Assembly: GCA_963835525.1 (NCBI GenBank)
Contig: CAWIFM010000008.1
Span: 1,302,001 to 1,366,000, forward strand
Source: DASSUW01 sp963835525
GTDB taxonomy: Bacteria > Actinomycetota > Thermoleophilia > Solirubrobacterales > Solirubrobacteraceae
DNA: 64,000 nucleotides
Direction of reading: 5' to 3'
Part shown: in pieces, positions 23,813 to 32,292 of the stretch
Position numbering within the stretch: the first letter of the stretch is position 1
How the letters are laid out: the number at the start of each line of letters is the position of its first letter
Notes under the pieces: model-generated
The model's input: only the letters and a program-made list of their open reading frames with translations
Database searches by the model: none
Told to the model about the DNA's origin: nothing
Program-made: the position numbers and the translations under genes

Positions 23813-25307
23813 TCATTTGACCAAGGGTGCGGCGCGCTGTCAAGGCGGCGAGGCGCCGCGCCATCGGCTGCCGCAGCAACAGGTCGCGCCGCGCGACGAG
23901 GCGGGGAGGGGAGGACGTGAGCACGAGCGGGGCGCCGTTGCGGCGGACCGAGCGCGCGTGCGAGAAGCCGGCGACGCTGACGTTGGCGCGGACCTCGAAG
24001 TCTCCCGCCGGCAGCGGGCTGCCGCCCGCGGCCGCGCGCGGGTCGACCTCGACGCGCGTCGTCAGGATCACGCGCCCCGCGGCGTCGAGCTCGACCTCGG
24101 TCTCGCCCGGCAGCACGTACTCGCCGCCGTCGCGCAGCGAGTGCAGGTAGACCTGGACGTAGCTGGAATCAAGGCTCGATGTCATGTCGAGGTCGAGACC
24201 TGGCAGGGCCTCCGGCGGCCGCCAGAGCAGCCGCTCGCCGGCGGGCTCGAGCTCCAGCCCCCGCAGCGTGGCGGTCAGCTCGAGCGCCAGCCGCCGCCCC
24301 CTGCCGCGCACGCGTGCCTTGACCGCCGCTCGCAGTCCCGCCTCGAATCGCGCCAGCCGCTGCAGGTCCTCGAAGCGGCCGCTCCGCAGCAGCGCCGAGC
24401 GCACCTGCAGGTTGAACGCGAGCCGGTCGTGCACGCGCTCGTCGTAGCGCTCGAGCGCCAGCGCGCGGATCGTCTCGACGAGCTCGCGGTTGTGGGCCTC
24501 GTCGCGGCGCGCGAACTTGCGGCCGCCCACGCGCTGGAGCATCTTGCCGCGGTACCAGTGCGTGAGCAGCCGGTCGCGGAACGGCCCCGGCTCGGTGTGC
24601 TCGAGCACGAGGTCGAGCACCTCGCGCACGTTGCCGTAGTAACCCTCCGGGTCGAGCGGCCCGTGCGACGCGTTGGGGGAACGCTCGCGGGTGGTCCAGT
24701 GGTAGTACGGGCGGTCGGCGAGCACCGAGATGCCGTCGGCATGGAAGTAGGCGTGGACCACGAACAGGTGGTCCTCCAGCCGCCGGCGGCCCTCGGGGAA
24801 GCGGATGCCGTGATCGGCGAGCATCCGCCGCCGGAACAGCTTGTGCGGCGTCAGCAGACCGAGCAGCCTGACCGAGTCGAACGGCACGGCGCGCAGCGTC
24901 TCGCGGAAGATGCCGCGCGGCACGCTCTTGCCGTGGCCGACGACCTTGCCGATCACGATGTCCGCGCCGTCCGCCAGCGCCGTCGCGTGCATTCGCTCGA
25001 GCGCGTCGGGCTCGAGCCAGTCGTCGTCGTCGACGAAGTAGACGTAGTCGCCGCGCGCCAGGTCCATGCCGACGTTGCGCGGCCGTCCCGGCCAGCCCGA
25101 GTTCGGGATCCGCTCCAGGCGCACGTGCTCGTTCTCCGCCGCGAGCGCCTCGAGCCGGGCCGGCGTCGCATCGGTCGAGCCGTCGTCGACGAAGATCACC
25201 TCCAGCTCCCCGGGCGCCAGCGTCTGACCGAGCAGCGACTCTAGGCAGCGGTCGACGTCCGGGCCGGGGTTGAACACCGGGACGACGACGCTGACTGCTG
25301 GTCTCAT
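23808..25307 (-). CDS. Family 2 glycosyltransferase
   Basis: A 499-residue protein. Residues 1 to about 230 are a GT-A family 2 domain: VSVVVPVFNPGPDVDRCLES, EVIFVDDGSTDATPARLE, the DxD-type VYFVDDDDWLEPDALERMH, and the acceptor-side RRRLEDHLFVVHAYF. The C-terminal 250 residues are beta-rich (PGETEVELDAAGRVILTTRV) and resemble the extra domain of actinobacterial teichoic-acid/exopolysaccharide glycosyltransferases. It overlaps the upstream pyruvyl-transferase gene by four bases (ATGA) and is followed five bases later by the hydrolase-glycosyltransferase. The three genes are therefore one operon, probably for a cell-surface polymer. Confidence 0.9.
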   Translation of the reverse strand: MRPAVSVVVPVFNPGPDVDRCLESLLGQTLAPGELEVIFVDDGSTDATPARLEALAAENEHVRLERIPNSGWPGRPRNVGMDLARGDYVYFVDDDDWLEPDALERMHATALADGADIVIGKVVGHGKSVPRGIFRETLRAVPFDSVRLLGLLTPHKLFRRRMLADHGIRFPEGRRRLEDHLFVVHAYFHADGISVLADRPYYHWTTRERSPNASHGPLDPEGYYGNVREVLDLVLEHTEPGPFRDRLLTHWYRGKMLQRVGGRKFARRDEAHNRELVETIRALALERYDERVHDRLAFNLQVRSALLRSGRFEDLQRLARFEAGLRAAVKARVRGRGRRLALELTATLRGLELEPAGERLLWRPPEALPGLDLDMTSSLDSSYVQVYLHSLRDGGEYVLPGETEVELDAAGRVILTTRVEVDPRAAAGGSPLPAGDFEVRANVSVAGFSHARSVRRNGAPLVLTSSPPRLVARRDLLLRQPMARRLAALTARRTLGQMT

Positions 25308-26434
25308 GAGACGACCCTCCGGGCCAGTTGCTCGAGGTTCTCGTGGGCGGCGAGCGCGAGGCGCTGCGCGTGCTCGGCGGCCTCGGGACGCGCGGCGCGC
25401 TCCAGCGCCGCCTCGACCGCCGCGTCGAGTTCGCCGAGCTCGACGCCGAACGGCATCCCGGGGTCCCAGAGCCGCGCGTAGCGCGTCGGCTTCGGCTTGG
25501 CGAGGCTCACGCGCGGCACGCCGTAGGCGGCGGCCACGATCCGCACGTGCAGCGAGGTGCCGATCACGACCCGCGCGCGCCGGATGTGGTCGACGAGCGC
25601 AAGCGGGCGGCGGTCGCGCACGACCTCGACGTCGAGCCCGCGCGCCGCGCGCGCCACCGCCTCGTAGTCGCGGATCGCGTCGTGGCCGGTGGCGGTTCCG
25701 GCCGGGAGCAGGCGGACGGGCCGGCGCGCGAGCTGCGGGCTGCGGGCGAGCGCGCGCGCGACGCGCTCGTGACCGAGCATGCGCAGCCGGGCGCTCGAGA
25801 TCTGCACGATCGCCGTCTCCGCGCGCGGGTCGCGCTCCGCCGGCTCGATCACTCCGAGGGCGTGGACGGCGTCGGGCAGCAGCCGGTGCTCGACCCCGAG
25901 GTCGCTCAGCAGCCGGCTCGAGCCCTGGTCGCGCACCGTGACCGCGGCCGCTCCGCGCAGCGCCGCCACCACCGCCTCGCGCCGTCCGGGCTCGATGCCC
26001 CGGACGCCGGCGATCCCGACCGAGTTGAGCACGGCCGGCGCCTCGGCGTTGCGCGGATAGGCCGCCGGCAGCGGGATGTACGGCGACGGCGGCGGCGCGC
26101 CGCCGGCCGCGCGGCGCAGGATCCGCGCCCGCGCCGCGTCCGACCGCCGTTCGTACCGGCGCCAGGCGCGCGGCTTGGCCGACATCTTGTAGGCGCGCGC
26201 GACGTCGACGCTCCCCACCTGGCCGCCGACCGTCCAGATCGCGTCGAACGACTCGGACCGCAGCAGGGGTCCGTAAGCCGGGATCCGGCGGCCGAGCTGG
26301 GCCCGCATGTCGGCGCTGAAGGGCGCCGCGGCGACCACGTCGGCGCCCTGCAGGTAGCGCTCGGTGACGAGCAGGAAGAGCAGGTCACCGAGGTTGTCCC
26401 GCTCGTAGGCGCCGACGAGGAGCACACGTTTCAT
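25304..26434 (-). CDS. Polysaccharide pyruvyl transferase family protein
   Basis: About 376 residues. MKRVLLVGAYERDNLGDLLF at the start is the hallmark of the polysaccharide pyruvyl transferase (CsaB/WcaK-like) family. It is followed by LNSVGIAGVRGIEPG, AAVTVRDQGSSRLLSDLGV and the C-terminal VVIGTSLHVRIVAAAYGVPR. These enzymes add pyruvate ketals from PEP to surface sugars. I chose ATG 26434 over the upstream TTG 26449 because MKRVLLVG is the usual family start and AGAAAG lies at a suitable distance. It is the first gene of the operon. Confidence 0.88.
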   Translation of the reverse strand: MKRVLLVGAYERDNLGDLLFLLVTERYLQGADVVAAAPFSADMRAQLGRRIPAYGPLLRSESFDAIWTVGGQVGSVDVARAYKMSAKPRAWRRYERRSDAARARILRRAAGGAPPPSPYIPLPAAYPRNAEAPAVLNSVGIAGVRGIEPGRREAVVAALRGAAAVTVRDQGSSRLLSDLGVEHRLLPDAVHALGVIEPAERDPRAETAIVQISSARLRMLGHERVARALARSPQLARRPVRLLPAGTATGHDAIRDYEAVARAARGLDVEVVRDRRPLALVDHIRRARVVIGTSLHVRIVAAAYGVPRVSLAKPKPTRYARLWDPGMPFGVELGELDAAVEAALERAARPEAAEHAQRLALAAHENLEQLARRVVS

Positions 26435-26484
26435 CACTTTCTCGACCAATATTATCGGGAATATCGAGATGGGAGAATGGCGGC
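26435..26484. promoter_or_regulatory. AT-rich divergent promoter region
   Basis: Fifty bases between the divergent pyruvyl-transferase and dienelactone-hydrolase genes. An AT-rich stretch, CAATATTATCGGGAATATCG (26446-26465), stands out in this GC-rich DNA and contains ATATT-N6-AATAT. It probably holds the promoter elements of both genes; an operator role is possible. Confidence 0.5.
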
Positions 26485-27177
26485 TTGGTCGAAGTGCAGA
26501 CAGCCGACGGGGTCGCCGAGGCCTATCTGGCGACGGCAGAGGGAGACGGCCCGCTCCCCGCCGTCCTTTTCTACATGGATGCCTTCGGGCTGCGACCGCA
26601 GATCCAGCGGATGGCCGATCGGCTCGCGTCGGAGGGCTACATGGTGCTCGCGCCGAACGTCTTCTACCGCGACCACGAGGCCGATCTCGGCACCAGCGAC
26701 TTCGGCGTCCTGCGCGAGTACATGCAGGCCCTCACGCCCGATGCCGTCGAGCGCGACGCGCGCGCGTACCTGGACTTCCTCGCCCCCGACCGGCCGGTTG
26801 GCGTCACCGGCTACTGCATGGGTGGGCGGCTCGGGCTGCTGACCGCCGGCCGCCTACCGGAGCGCGTGGCGGCGGCCGCCAGCTTCCACGCCGGCAACCT
26901 CGCCACCAACGCGCCGCAAAGCCCGCACCGCGTCTTCGGGGCCATCCGCGCCGAGGTCTACGTCGCCCACGCCGACCAGGACCGCTCGATGCCGCCGGAG
27001 CAGATGGAGCGGCTCGAGGCGGCGCTCGCCGGCGTGACGCACCGGGCGGAGCTGTACGAGGGCGCGCGGCACGGCTTCACGATGGCCGACCTCGAGGTCT
27101 ACGACGAACAGGCCGACGAGCGCCACTGGCGCGAGCTGCTCGGCCTGCTCGGCCGCACTATCGGCGCCGCGCCGTAG
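26485..27177 (+). CDS. Dienelactone hydrolase family protein
   Basis: A 230-residue alpha/beta hydrolase of the dienelactone hydrolase family: PLPAVLFYMDAFGLRPQIQR, VLAPNVFYRD, the nucleophile cysteine in GVTGYCMGGRLGLL (about residue 111), the acid in VAHADQDRSMPPEQM and the histidine in GARHGFTMAD. The start is TTG 26485 with GGGAGA nine bases upstream. Such enzymes open dienelactones or act as broad carboxyl-ester hydrolases; no aromatic-degradation gene is adjacent. Its 3' end overlaps the convergent aldo/keto reductase by 20 bases. Confidence 0.9.
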   Translation: MVEVQTADGVAEAYLATAEGDGPLPAVLFYMDAFGLRPQIQRMADRLASEGYMVLAPNVFYRDHEADLGTSDFGVLREYMQALTPDAVERDARAYLDFLAPDRPVGVTGYCMGGRLGLLTAGRLPERVAAAASFHAGNLATNAPQSPHRVFGAIRAEVYVAHADQDRSMPPEQMERLEAALAGVTHRAELYEGARHGFTMADLEVYDEQADERHWRELLGLLGRTIGAAP

Positions 27178-28180
27178 GCTCGAGGTCCGGGTTCGTCCAG
27201 CCGCCGTCGGCCGGGTTGAGGTTGGTCCCGGGCGTGACGAGCTCGTCGATGCGGTCGAGCAGCGCGTCGTCGAGCTGAACGTCGGCCGCCCCGAGCTGCG
27301 ACTCGAGGTGCTCCATCGTGCGCGGGCCGATGATGGCCGCGGTCACCGCCGGATGGCGGATCACGAAGGCGAGCGCCAGGTGGATGAGCGAGAGCCCCGC
27401 CTCATCGGCGAGCCGGGCCAGCGCGTCGGCGACCTCGAGCTTGCGCTGGTTCTCCGGCAGCGACAGGTCGTAGCGGCGCGGTACCAACGCGGCACGGGGC
27501 GATTCCGGGGTGTCGGCGCCCTTGCGCCAGCGGCCCGACAGCCAGCCGCCGGCCAGCGGGCTCCAGGGGATGACGGCCATGCCGTGGCGGCGCGCGGTGG
27601 GGAGGACGTCGGCCTCGATGCCGCGGACGAGCATGGAGTACGGCGGCTGCTCGCAGACGAAGCGCTCGAGGTTGCGGTCGCGGGCCGCCCACTGGGCCTC
27701 GACGATCCGCGACGCGGGGTAGGTGGAGGAGCCGATGTAGCGCACCTTGCCCTGGCGCACGAGGTCGCTCAGCGCGCCGAGCGTCTCCTCGATGTCGGTG
27801 TCCGGCTCGGGGCGGTGGATCTGGTAGAGGTCGATCCAGTCGGTGTCCAGCCGCCGCAGGGAGTCCTCGACCTCGCGGATGATCCAGCGGCGCGAGTTGC
27901 CGTACTGGTTGGGGTCGTCGCCCATCGTGCCGTGGACCTTGGTGGCGAGGAAGACATGCTCGCGGCGGCCGCCGGCGAGCGCCTTGGCGACGATCTCCTC
28001 CGACTCGCCGCGCGAGTAGACGTCGGCGGTGTCGATGAAGTTGATGCCGGCATCGAGGGCCGCGTGGATGATCCGGACCGACTCGTCGTGGTCCGGATTG
28101 CCCCACTCGCCGAACATCATCGCGCCGAGGCAGAGCGGGCTGACCTGTACGCCGGTGCGAGCGAACGGACGAAGTTCCAT
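27158..28180 (-). CDS. Aldo/keto reductase
   Basis: A 340-residue NADPH-dependent aldo/keto reductase of the YajO/Kv-beta-like group. The tetrad is visible: Asp in INFIDTADVY and Tyr at its end, Lys in VFLATKVHG, His in LYQIHRPEPDTDI. The cofactor region shows IPWSPLAGGWLSGRWR and AAIIGPRTMEHLESQL. It is complete, starting at ATG 28180 (MELRPFARTGVQVSPLCLGA). It stands alone between convergent and same-strand genes; the substrate is unknown. Confidence 0.92.
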   Translation of the reverse strand: MELRPFARTGVQVSPLCLGAMMFGEWGNPDHDESVRIIHAALDAGINFIDTADVYSRGESEEIVAKALAGGRREHVFLATKVHGTMGDDPNQYGNSRRWIIREVEDSLRRLDTDWIDLYQIHRPEPDTDIEETLGALSDLVRQGKVRYIGSSTYPASRIVEAQWAARDRNLERFVCEQPPYSMLVRGIEADVLPTARRHGMAVIPWSPLAGGWLSGRWRKGADTPESPRAALVPRRYDLSLPENQRKLEVADALARLADEAGLSLIHLALAFVIRHPAVTAAIIGPRTMEHLESQLGAADVQLDDALLDRIDELVTPGTNLNPADGGWTNPDLEPTARRR

Positions 28181-28233
28181 CCACTGGGTGTATCAGGCCC
28201 CGGCCGCGAGCAGCGGCCGGGGCCCGAGAACGA

Positions 28234-29679
28234 CTACGCCCAGCCGAGCGACCACCAGCCCGACCAGACGCCGACGAGCGCGCTGCCGCCGCCGTGGACC
28301 TTGTCGACGGCGACCTGGCCGGTGCCGGTCCGGTAGTCGAGGTAGTAGCCCCTGCCGTCGATCGAGAACGGCGTGAACGTCGTCCAGCTCTTGCCCCAGA
28401 CGTAGCTGCTCAGGGTCTGGATGCCGAGGCCGCCGGCCTTGATCCGATCGAACGAGGCGGCGCCGGTTGTCGACTTGTAGCGGAGCATGCGCATCGCGCC
28501 GTCATAGGGCATCGGCACGAGGTGCGACCAGCCCTTACCCCAGTTGCCCGACCACACCTCGGTGATGGCGACGCTGTTGCCGCCGCCGGTGATCTTGTCG
28601 ATCTCGACGGCGCCGCTGCCGCTCTTGTAGGCCACGAAGTACTGCGTGCCGCCGAGGCGGAACGGCATCAGGTGCGTCCAGCCCTTGCCCCAGTTGGCCG
28701 ACCACAGCGTGGAGGCGCCGTTGCCGGCGTTGTTGATCTTGTCGAGGTTGGCGCCGCCGTAGAGGCTGTTATAGGCGACGTAGTAGGGCTTGCCGCCGAG
28801 CGTGAAGGGCATGAAGTTCGTCCAGCCCTTCGACCACGTGCCCTCGCCGATCGTCGTCGTGCCGAGGCCGGACGGGTTGACGCGGTCGAAGTCGACCTCG
28901 CCGGTCGACGACTTGTAGGCGAAGAAGTGCGGCTTGCCGTTCTGCGTGAAGGGCGTCAGATGGGTCCAGCCCTTGGTCCAGCTGCCGCCCCAGACGCCGG
29001 TGGTGCCGGCGCCTCCGGGGTTGATGCGGTCGATGTCGACGTCACCGGTGCCGGGCTTGTAGGCGAGCTGGTAGCGCTTGCCGTCGGTGTGGGTGAACGG
29101 CACGAACGAGTTCATCGGGCAGTTCACGCTCGTCAGCTTCTCGCCGTTGCCCCACGGGCTGTACGGCGACTGCCCGGCGTGGGTGTTGATCAGCGAGCCG
29201 TTGAAGGCGATCCGCACGGCCTTGCCGTCGCGCAGCTGCGTGTAGTGCAGGTGGTACTGCTCGGTGCCGCTGTTGCCGACGCGGCCGATCTGCTCGCCCT
29301 GGCCGACCTTCTGGCCGACCGTGAGCGGCGGGACGGACTCGAGGTGGATGTAGTGGGTCACCCAGCCGTCGCCGTGGTCGAGGTAGACGCGGATGTCGCC
29401 GCCGCTGTTGGTGAAGACCTCCTTGACCGTGCCGTCGGCCGAGGCGAGGACGGGCTCGCCCTGGCTCATGTTGGCGTCGCCGGCGGTCCATTCGCCGAGG
29501 TCGATGCTGTCCTGGTCGGGCCAGTGGCCGTCGTAGGTCGAGGCCTCCCAGGTCTGCCCGCACGCGAAGGGCATCTGGAAGAAGGGGCGCGGGCCGGCGG
29601 CCTCGGCGGCCGACGTGGCGATGAGCGGGACGGCGATGGCGAGGGCGGTGGCCCATCGGCGGAGGGTGGAGCGGGGCAC
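28234..29679 (-). CDS. Secreted M23-type peptidase with six C-terminal repeats
   Basis: A 481-residue exported protein. The signal peptide is about residues 1-27 (ending SAAEAAG). Residues about 33-190 are an M23/LytM-like domain: DGHWPDQDSIDLGEW, GEPVLASADGTVKEVF, DHGDGWVTHYIHLESVPPL and TEQYHLHYTQL with the HxH pair. The usual first ligand motif HxxxD is altered, so activity is uncertain. Residues about 195-481 are six repeats of about 48 residues, each with PF-x-x-GK-x-Y-x-x-AYKS-x-TG, a D-x-D-K/R-I element and W-x-KGWTH. These are probably a six-bladed propeller that binds wall or sugar. GTG 29679 follows GGAAGG. Confidence 0.85.
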   Translation of the reverse strand: MPRSTLRRWATALAIAVPLIATSAAEAAGPRPFFQMPFACGQTWEASTYDGHWPDQDSIDLGEWTAGDANMSQGEPVLASADGTVKEVFTNSGGDIRVYLDHGDGWVTHYIHLESVPPLTVGQKVGQGEQIGRVGNSGTEQYHLHYTQLRDGKAVRIAFNGSLINTHAGQSPYSPWGNGEKLTSVNCPMNSFVPFTHTDGKRYQLAYKPGTGDVDIDRINPGGAGTTGVWGGSWTKGWTHLTPFTQNGKPHFFAYKSSTGEVDFDRVNPSGLGTTTIGEGTWSKGWTNFMPFTLGGKPYYVAYNSLYGGANLDKINNAGNGASTLWSANWGKGWTHLMPFRLGGTQYFVAYKSGSGAVEIDKITGGGNSVAITEVWSGNWGKGWSHLVPMPYDGAMRMLRYKSTTGAASFDRIKAGGLGIQTLSSYVWGKSWTTFTPFSIDGRGYYLDYRTGTGQVAVDKVHGGGSALVGVWSGWWSLGWA

Positions 29680-29775
29680 AGGGTGGTCCTTCCGGTGGGG
29701 GACGTACGCCTGTGCAACCGGCCTGCCGGCGGAAACTTACGGTCTCCGGTTTCCAGATCCGGGTAAGCGACGTCG

Positions 29776-29802
29776 CAGCGGCGTCTCGGGAGGGCGCCGC
29801 TG
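29776..29802 (+). promoter_or_regulatory. Leader hairpin before the LVIVD-type gene
   Basis: CAGCGGCG (29776-29783) pairs with CGCCGCTG (29795-29802) around an 11-base loop, ending about six bases before the strong GGGGAGAAGG ribosome site (29808-29817). It may tune translation of the gene starting at 29822. Confidence 0.4.
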
Positions 29803-29821
29803 AGACAGGGGAGAAGGTTTC

Positions 29822-31429
29822 ATGACCTATAGACGCGTACGCCACGTGTGCGCCTCCGCGGTCGCGCTCGCGGCCGTGTTCCTGCTGCCGGCAGCGGCCG
29901 GCGCGCACCCGTCGGACTGCGACGACACGGTGTTGACCAAGGCGCCGGCAAGCGCCGACTGGGGCTACGGCAGTGCCTGCGGGGGCCCGAGGCCGGCCGG
30001 GCCGTACGAGGCGAGCACGGCACGCGCCGCCGACCGGCCACGACACCCGAAGCGGGGCGCGCTCAAGCAGGTCGGCCACGAGCCGCTGCTCAACCGCGGC
30101 ATGAACGCGGCGCTCGCGGTCCAGGGCGACTACGCCTACGTCGGCAGCCGCACCGACGGCGGCAACGGCGAGCAGTTCGGCGGCATCATGGTCGTCGACG
30201 TCTCGGATCCGTCCGATCCCGACCTGCTCGGCGAGCCGCTCGAGCCGAAGGCCGGCGAGTCGACACGCGAGCTGCGCGTATGGAGGTCGCAGGACGTCCT
30301 GATCGTGCTGAACACGAACTGCGGCGTCGGCCCGACCCTGCATCACTGCACGCAGACGTCGATCAGCAACATCCGCTTCTACGACATCTCGGGCCGGAAG
30401 GCGAAGAGCCCGAAGCTGCTCAACGAGTTCAAGGTCGACACGCACGAGTTCTTCCTGTGGGAGGACCCGAACGACCCCGAGCGCGCCCTGATCTTCGCCG
30501 GCAACGCCGCCTCGACGTGCGGCGTCCGCGGCGGCGCGCCGAGCTGCCCGTTCTCGGTCTGGGACATCTCGGGCGTGCCCGACGGGCAGGCGCCGGTCAC
30601 GGTCTACAGCGGCCTCTATCCCTATGCGCAGGAGGGGGACAAGCCCGCGGGCGGCCTGCATTCGCTGACGATCAGCAACGACGGCAGCACCGCGTACTTC
30701 GCGCTGCTGACCGGCGGCTTCGCGATCGCCGACGTCTCAGAGTTCGCGATCGGCAAGCCGGGCGCGCAGCCGCGCCCGATCACCGTCAACGGCTCCCGGC
30801 CCGTGTGGACGGGCCCGGGCGCGCACAGCGCCGTCAAGCTGTGGGGCCGCGACTGGGCGTGGGTCTCCGACGAGGTCTACGGCACGATCACCGGCACCGG
30901 CCACGGCTGCCCGTGGGGCTGGACGCGGATGGTCGACATCTCCAACCCGAAGGCCCCGCTGGTCGAGGCCGATTACCGCGAGCCGGAGAACGACCCGTCG
31001 ACGTGTGCGACGTGGAACCCGCCGAAGACGTCCTACTCGGCGCACAACCCAACGCTCACGCCGCACGTCGCCCTCAGCACCTGGCACTCGGGCGGCCTGC
31101 AGGCGGTCAGCGTCGCGAACCCGCGCCGGCCGTACCAGCTCGCGGAGTTCCTCCCGAAGCCGCTGCGCAACGTGGGGCTCGAGGATCCGCGGCTCTCGGG
31201 CGACCCCGACACGGGTCGCAACGAGAAGGTCGTGATGTGGAGCTACGTGGTCGTCCAGGACGGCCTGCTCTACGTCGTCGACCTGCGCAACGGCCTCTAC
31301 GTGCTCAAGTACCGCGGCGCGTTCGAGGACGAGGTGAGGCAGGTCCGTTACCTGGACGGCAACTCCAACCAGGGCACGGCCCTCTGCTACGAGCCGGTGG
31401 GCCGCACGGCGCGCCATCGCTGCCGCTGA
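29822..31429 (+). CDS. Secreted LVIVD-repeat-type beta-propeller protein
   Basis: A 535-residue exported protein. The signal peptide is about residues 1-28 (ending AAAGA-HPSDCDD). The mature part has the short GxxYVGS/VVDVSDPSDPDLLGE units typical of LVIVD-repeat propellers: DYAYVGSRTDGGNGEQFGGI then MVVDVSDPSDPDLL, TRMVDISNPKAPLVEADY, LQAVSVANPRRPYQLAEF and LLYVVDLRNGLYVLKYRG. Eight or more cysteines suggest disulphides. A strong GGGGAGAAGG precedes ATG 29822. The function is unknown; such proteins are extracellular and presumably bind ligands or partners. Confidence 0.85.
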   Translation: MTYRRVRHVCASAVALAAVFLLPAAAGAHPSDCDDTVLTKAPASADWGYGSACGGPRPAGPYEASTARAADRPRHPKRGALKQVGHEPLLNRGMNAALAVQGDYAYVGSRTDGGNGEQFGGIMVVDVSDPSDPDLLGEPLEPKAGESTRELRVWRSQDVLIVLNTNCGVGPTLHHCTQTSISNIRFYDISGRKAKSPKLLNEFKVDTHEFFLWEDPNDPERALIFAGNAASTCGVRGGAPSCPFSVWDISGVPDGQAPVTVYSGLYPYAQEGDKPAGGLHSLTISNDGSTAYFALLTGGFAIADVSEFAIGKPGAQPRPITVNGSRPVWTGPGAHSAVKLWGRDWAWVSDEVYGTITGTGHGCPWGWTRMVDISNPKAPLVEADYREPENDPSTCATWNPPKTSYSAHNPTLTPHVALSTWHSGGLQAVSVANPRRPYQLAEFLPKPLRNVGLEDPRLSGDPDTGRNEKVVMWSYVVVQDGLLYVVDLRNGLYVLKYRGAFEDEVRQVRYLDGNSNQGTALCYEPVGRTARHRCR

Positions 31430-31438
31430 ATTGACTGA

Positions 31439-31472
31439 GGCCATGGGCGCGGTGAGAATCGCGCCCATGGCC
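31439..31472 (+). promoter_or_regulatory. Perfect 13-bp hairpin enclosing a start codon
   Basis: GGCCATGGGCGCG (31439-31451) and CGCGCCCATGGCC (31460-31472) are perfect complements around the loop GTGAGAAT. The hairpin begins ten bases after the LVIVD stop and buries ATG 31467 of the next gene in its 3' arm, with the candidate GGTGAG site at its loop. It could act as a translational switch. It has no following U-tract, so it is not a standard terminator. Confidence 0.65.
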
Positions 31473-32288
31473 AAGGCTTTCTCCGTCGCGTCCTGGAACA
31501 TCGAGCACATGAAGGACGCCGATCCGCGCAACGTCGCGCGGATGAAGTTCCTCGCCGACCAGAAGCCCGACGTCCTCGCGCTCTACGAGGTGGAGGGCAA
31601 GGAGGTCTGGCGCGAGGTGATGACGGCGTTCCCGAAGTACTCGTTCTTCATCACCGAGGGGCAGAACACGCAGGAGATCCTCGTCGGCATCGGGCCGCGG
31701 GTCACCGGCTTCCTGACCCAGAAGGTGGAGTTCGCGGGCCGCCAGGCGTACATGCGGCCAGGCGCGTTCCTGACCGTGCGGGCGGCCGGCGCCGACTACG
31801 CGCTGCTGTTCCTGCACGTCGCCTCCGACAACGACCCGCGCGGCTTCGGGCTGCGGGCCGACATGATCGATCGCGCCTTGAGCTTCAGGGAGGTCCTCGA
31901 CAACGCCGCCGGCGGCCTGGCCAACTACATGTTCCTGGGCGACCTCAACCTGATGGGCATGGACTTCGAGCACGGCAAGGAGGCCGGTCGCATCCAGCGC
32001 GTGCAGGTCACGGCGCAGCTCGAGGTCTCGCGGCTGGCGTATGCGGCCGCAGCCGCGAACATGCGCGTGCTGCCGAAGACGCGCACGGCGACCTGGCGCA
32101 GCCAGAGCATGACCTCAGACCTCGACTGGGTCGTGGCCGCGGACCATCTGCGGTTCCGCGCCTTCGCGGGCGGCGCCGAGGTCGACGTGCGCGGCTGGCC
32201 TGCGCTCCCGCAGGCCAGCCAGGTCCAGTGGACGAAGGACTTCTCCGACCACGGGCTGCTCTACTTCGAGGTCCAGGCGCTCCAGTAG
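31467..32288 (+). CDS. Endonuclease/exonuclease/phosphatase-fold protein
   Basis: About 273 residues. FSVASWNIEHMKD at the start, PDVLALYEVEGKEVW, LLFLHVASDNDPRGF, NYMFLGDLNLMGMD and the terminal FSDHGLLYFEV are the conserved metal and catalytic blocks of the EEP (DNase I/AP endonuclease/phosphatase) fold, including the Asn, Glu, GDLN and DH residues. I chose ATG 31467 because SVASWNIEH should lie near the N-terminus; TTG 31431 and ATG 31443 are in frame. No signal peptide is seen. The substrate (nucleic acid or lipid/phosphate ester) is not determined. Confidence 0.85.
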   Translation: MAKAFSVASWNIEHMKDADPRNVARMKFLADQKPDVLALYEVEGKEVWREVMTAFPKYSFFITEGQNTQEILVGIGPRVTGFLTQKVEFAGRQAYMRPGAFLTVRAAGADYALLFLHVASDNDPRGFGLRADMIDRALSFREVLDNAAGGLANYMFLGDLNLMGMDFEHGKEAGRIQRVQVTAQLEVSRLAYAAAAANMRVLPKTRTATWRSQSMTSDLDWVVAADHLRFRAFAGGAEVDVRGWPALPQASQVQWTKDFSDHGLLYFEVQALQ

Positions 32289-32292
32289 GCCC

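Noticed and set aside
29680..29821. Possible cyclic-dinucleotide riboswitch before the M23 or LVIVD genes
   Set aside because: Wall-peptidase leaders in actinobacteria sometimes carry one, but I could not match the conserved core of the ydaO or GEMM classes on either strand.
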